Assembly (NCBI GenBank): GCA_050701115.1
Contig: JBOHER010000068.1
Location: forward strand, 1 to 14,437
Source: JBOHER01 sp050701115
Lineage (GTDB): Bacteria; Actinomycetota; Actinomycetes; Mycobacteriales; Pseudonocardiaceae
Direction: 5' to 3'
Length of the DNA stretch: 14,437 nt
Positions 14,001 through 14,437 of the stretch are shown here, piece after piece. The position numbers and the translations under genes are program-made. The notes under the pieces were generated by a model. It was not told the origin of the DNA, did no database searches, and worked only from the letters and a program-made list of their open reading frames with translations. How positions within the stretch are numbered: the first letter of the stretch is position 1; each line of letters begins with the position of its first letter.

Positions 14001-14407
14001 CGCGGTCCCATCTCGCGGGGCTCGTGGTCCAGCGGGACACGCTCGATCCTGCCGACGATGCTGCTGTTGCCGCCGCGACCCCCACGGGGGTTTTCCTCGC
14101 GGTACTGCATCGCGCCCTCGTTGGTGTTCTCGATCTCGTCGTAACTGCCGTCCGCCGCATGCACCTTGCCCGCGGTGTCGTCCACTGTGTGCGCGATGAT
14201 CGCGCCGATCTTCTGCAACCGGGCCATCGCCTCACCGACGATGTCCGACGAGGCACCCGCATCCACCGCGGCGGCCTTGGTGGTGACGACCCTGTCCAAG
14301 GACTCCGCACCCGCTTGCAGGTGCCCGGTGATCTGGCGCAATGCTCCCGGTTCGTAGCTGTACCCGTCGCCGCTCCCCTGCGGCTGTCCCGGTGGTCCGA
14401 TCGGCAT
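13997..14407 (-). CDS. EspC-like type VII secretion substrate
   Basis: This 136-residue protein has a Gly/Pro-rich N-terminus and then the EspC-family pattern. YSYEPGALRQITGHLQAGAESL (16-37) opens a long helix, and a second helix (about 56-100) contains HAADGSYDEIENTNEGAM. YDEIE (89-93) fits the YxxxD/E secretion signal of ESX substrates. The tail (105-136) is charged and probably flexible. EspC-like and WXG100 proteins are exported by T7SS as helical-hairpin dimers, so this is the likely partner of the downstream WXG-type protein, with which it overlaps by 4 bp. ATG at 14407 has a strong Shine-Dalgarno GAGGAGGGG (14415-14423 on the plus strand, complementary) 7 nt upstream. It is the first gene seen in the operon; the promoter is outside the window. 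Confidence 0.82.
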   Translation of the reverse strand: MPIGPPGQPQGSGDGYSYEPGALRQITGHLQAGAESLDRVVTTKAAAVDAGASSDIVGEAMARLQKIGAIIAHTVDDTAGKVHAADGSYDEIENTNEGAMQYREENPRGGRGGNSSIVGRIERVPLDHEPREMGPR

Positions 14408-14437
14408 GATGCTTCCCCTCCTCAGCTGAAATGATTC

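Noticed and set aside
13302..14144. 280-residue + strand open frame opposite the WXG-type gene
   Set aside because: Low-complexity Arg/Val-rich antisense translation with no domain or ribosome site; the minus-strand genes overlap by ATGA and carry WXG and EspC features.

Overview
The window is high-GC DNA with GTG starts, GTGA/ATGA stop-start overlaps, apparent leaderless promoters and EspC/WXG100-type proteins. Together these point to an actinomycete, most likely of the Pseudonocardiales. That placement is inferred from gene content and sequence style, not from a marker gene.

Left part (1-3858). A lone + strand gene encodes a probable ribbon-helix-helix (RHH) protein, preceded by a tandem 8-bp repeat that could be its operator. 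Facing it is a tightly coupled minus-strand operon: a TetR repressor, an AidB-type acyl-CoA dehydrogenase and a crotonase-fold protein. The genes overlap by 8 and 4 bp. A 24-bp near-palindrome in the tetR promoter gives a clear candidate autoregulatory operator.

Middle (3859-10632). Five + strand genes appear to be separate units: a large Lhr-type helicase, a YciO/Sua5-family protein, a small PspC-domain membrane protein, a lipoate-protein-ligase-family protein and a glyoxalase/VOC protein. Each has a -10-like hexamer 6 or 7 nt before its start codon and no clear Shine-Dalgarno sequence, which fits leaderless transcripts. Between lhr and yciO lies a minus-strand gene that seems to be split by a one-base frameshift.

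Right part (10730-14407). A five-gene minus-strand operon is the most interesting region. In transcription order it encodes an EspC-like type VII secretion (T7SS) substrate with a YxxxE motif; a 419-residue protein with a WXG-type N-terminus and a C-terminal glycine-zipper membrane segment; two paralogous two-helix membrane proteins of unknown family; and a lipoprotein with a probable Ig-like domain. This layout suggests a secreted, membrane-targeting effector with its export partner and envelope-located candidate immunity or accessory proteins. The functional reading is inference, and no secretion machinery (EccC and partners) lies in the window.

No tRNA, rRNA, CRISPR array, transposase or phage gene was seen. 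No gene-free stretch exceeds 300 bp; the longest, about 130 bp, is 8284-8413.
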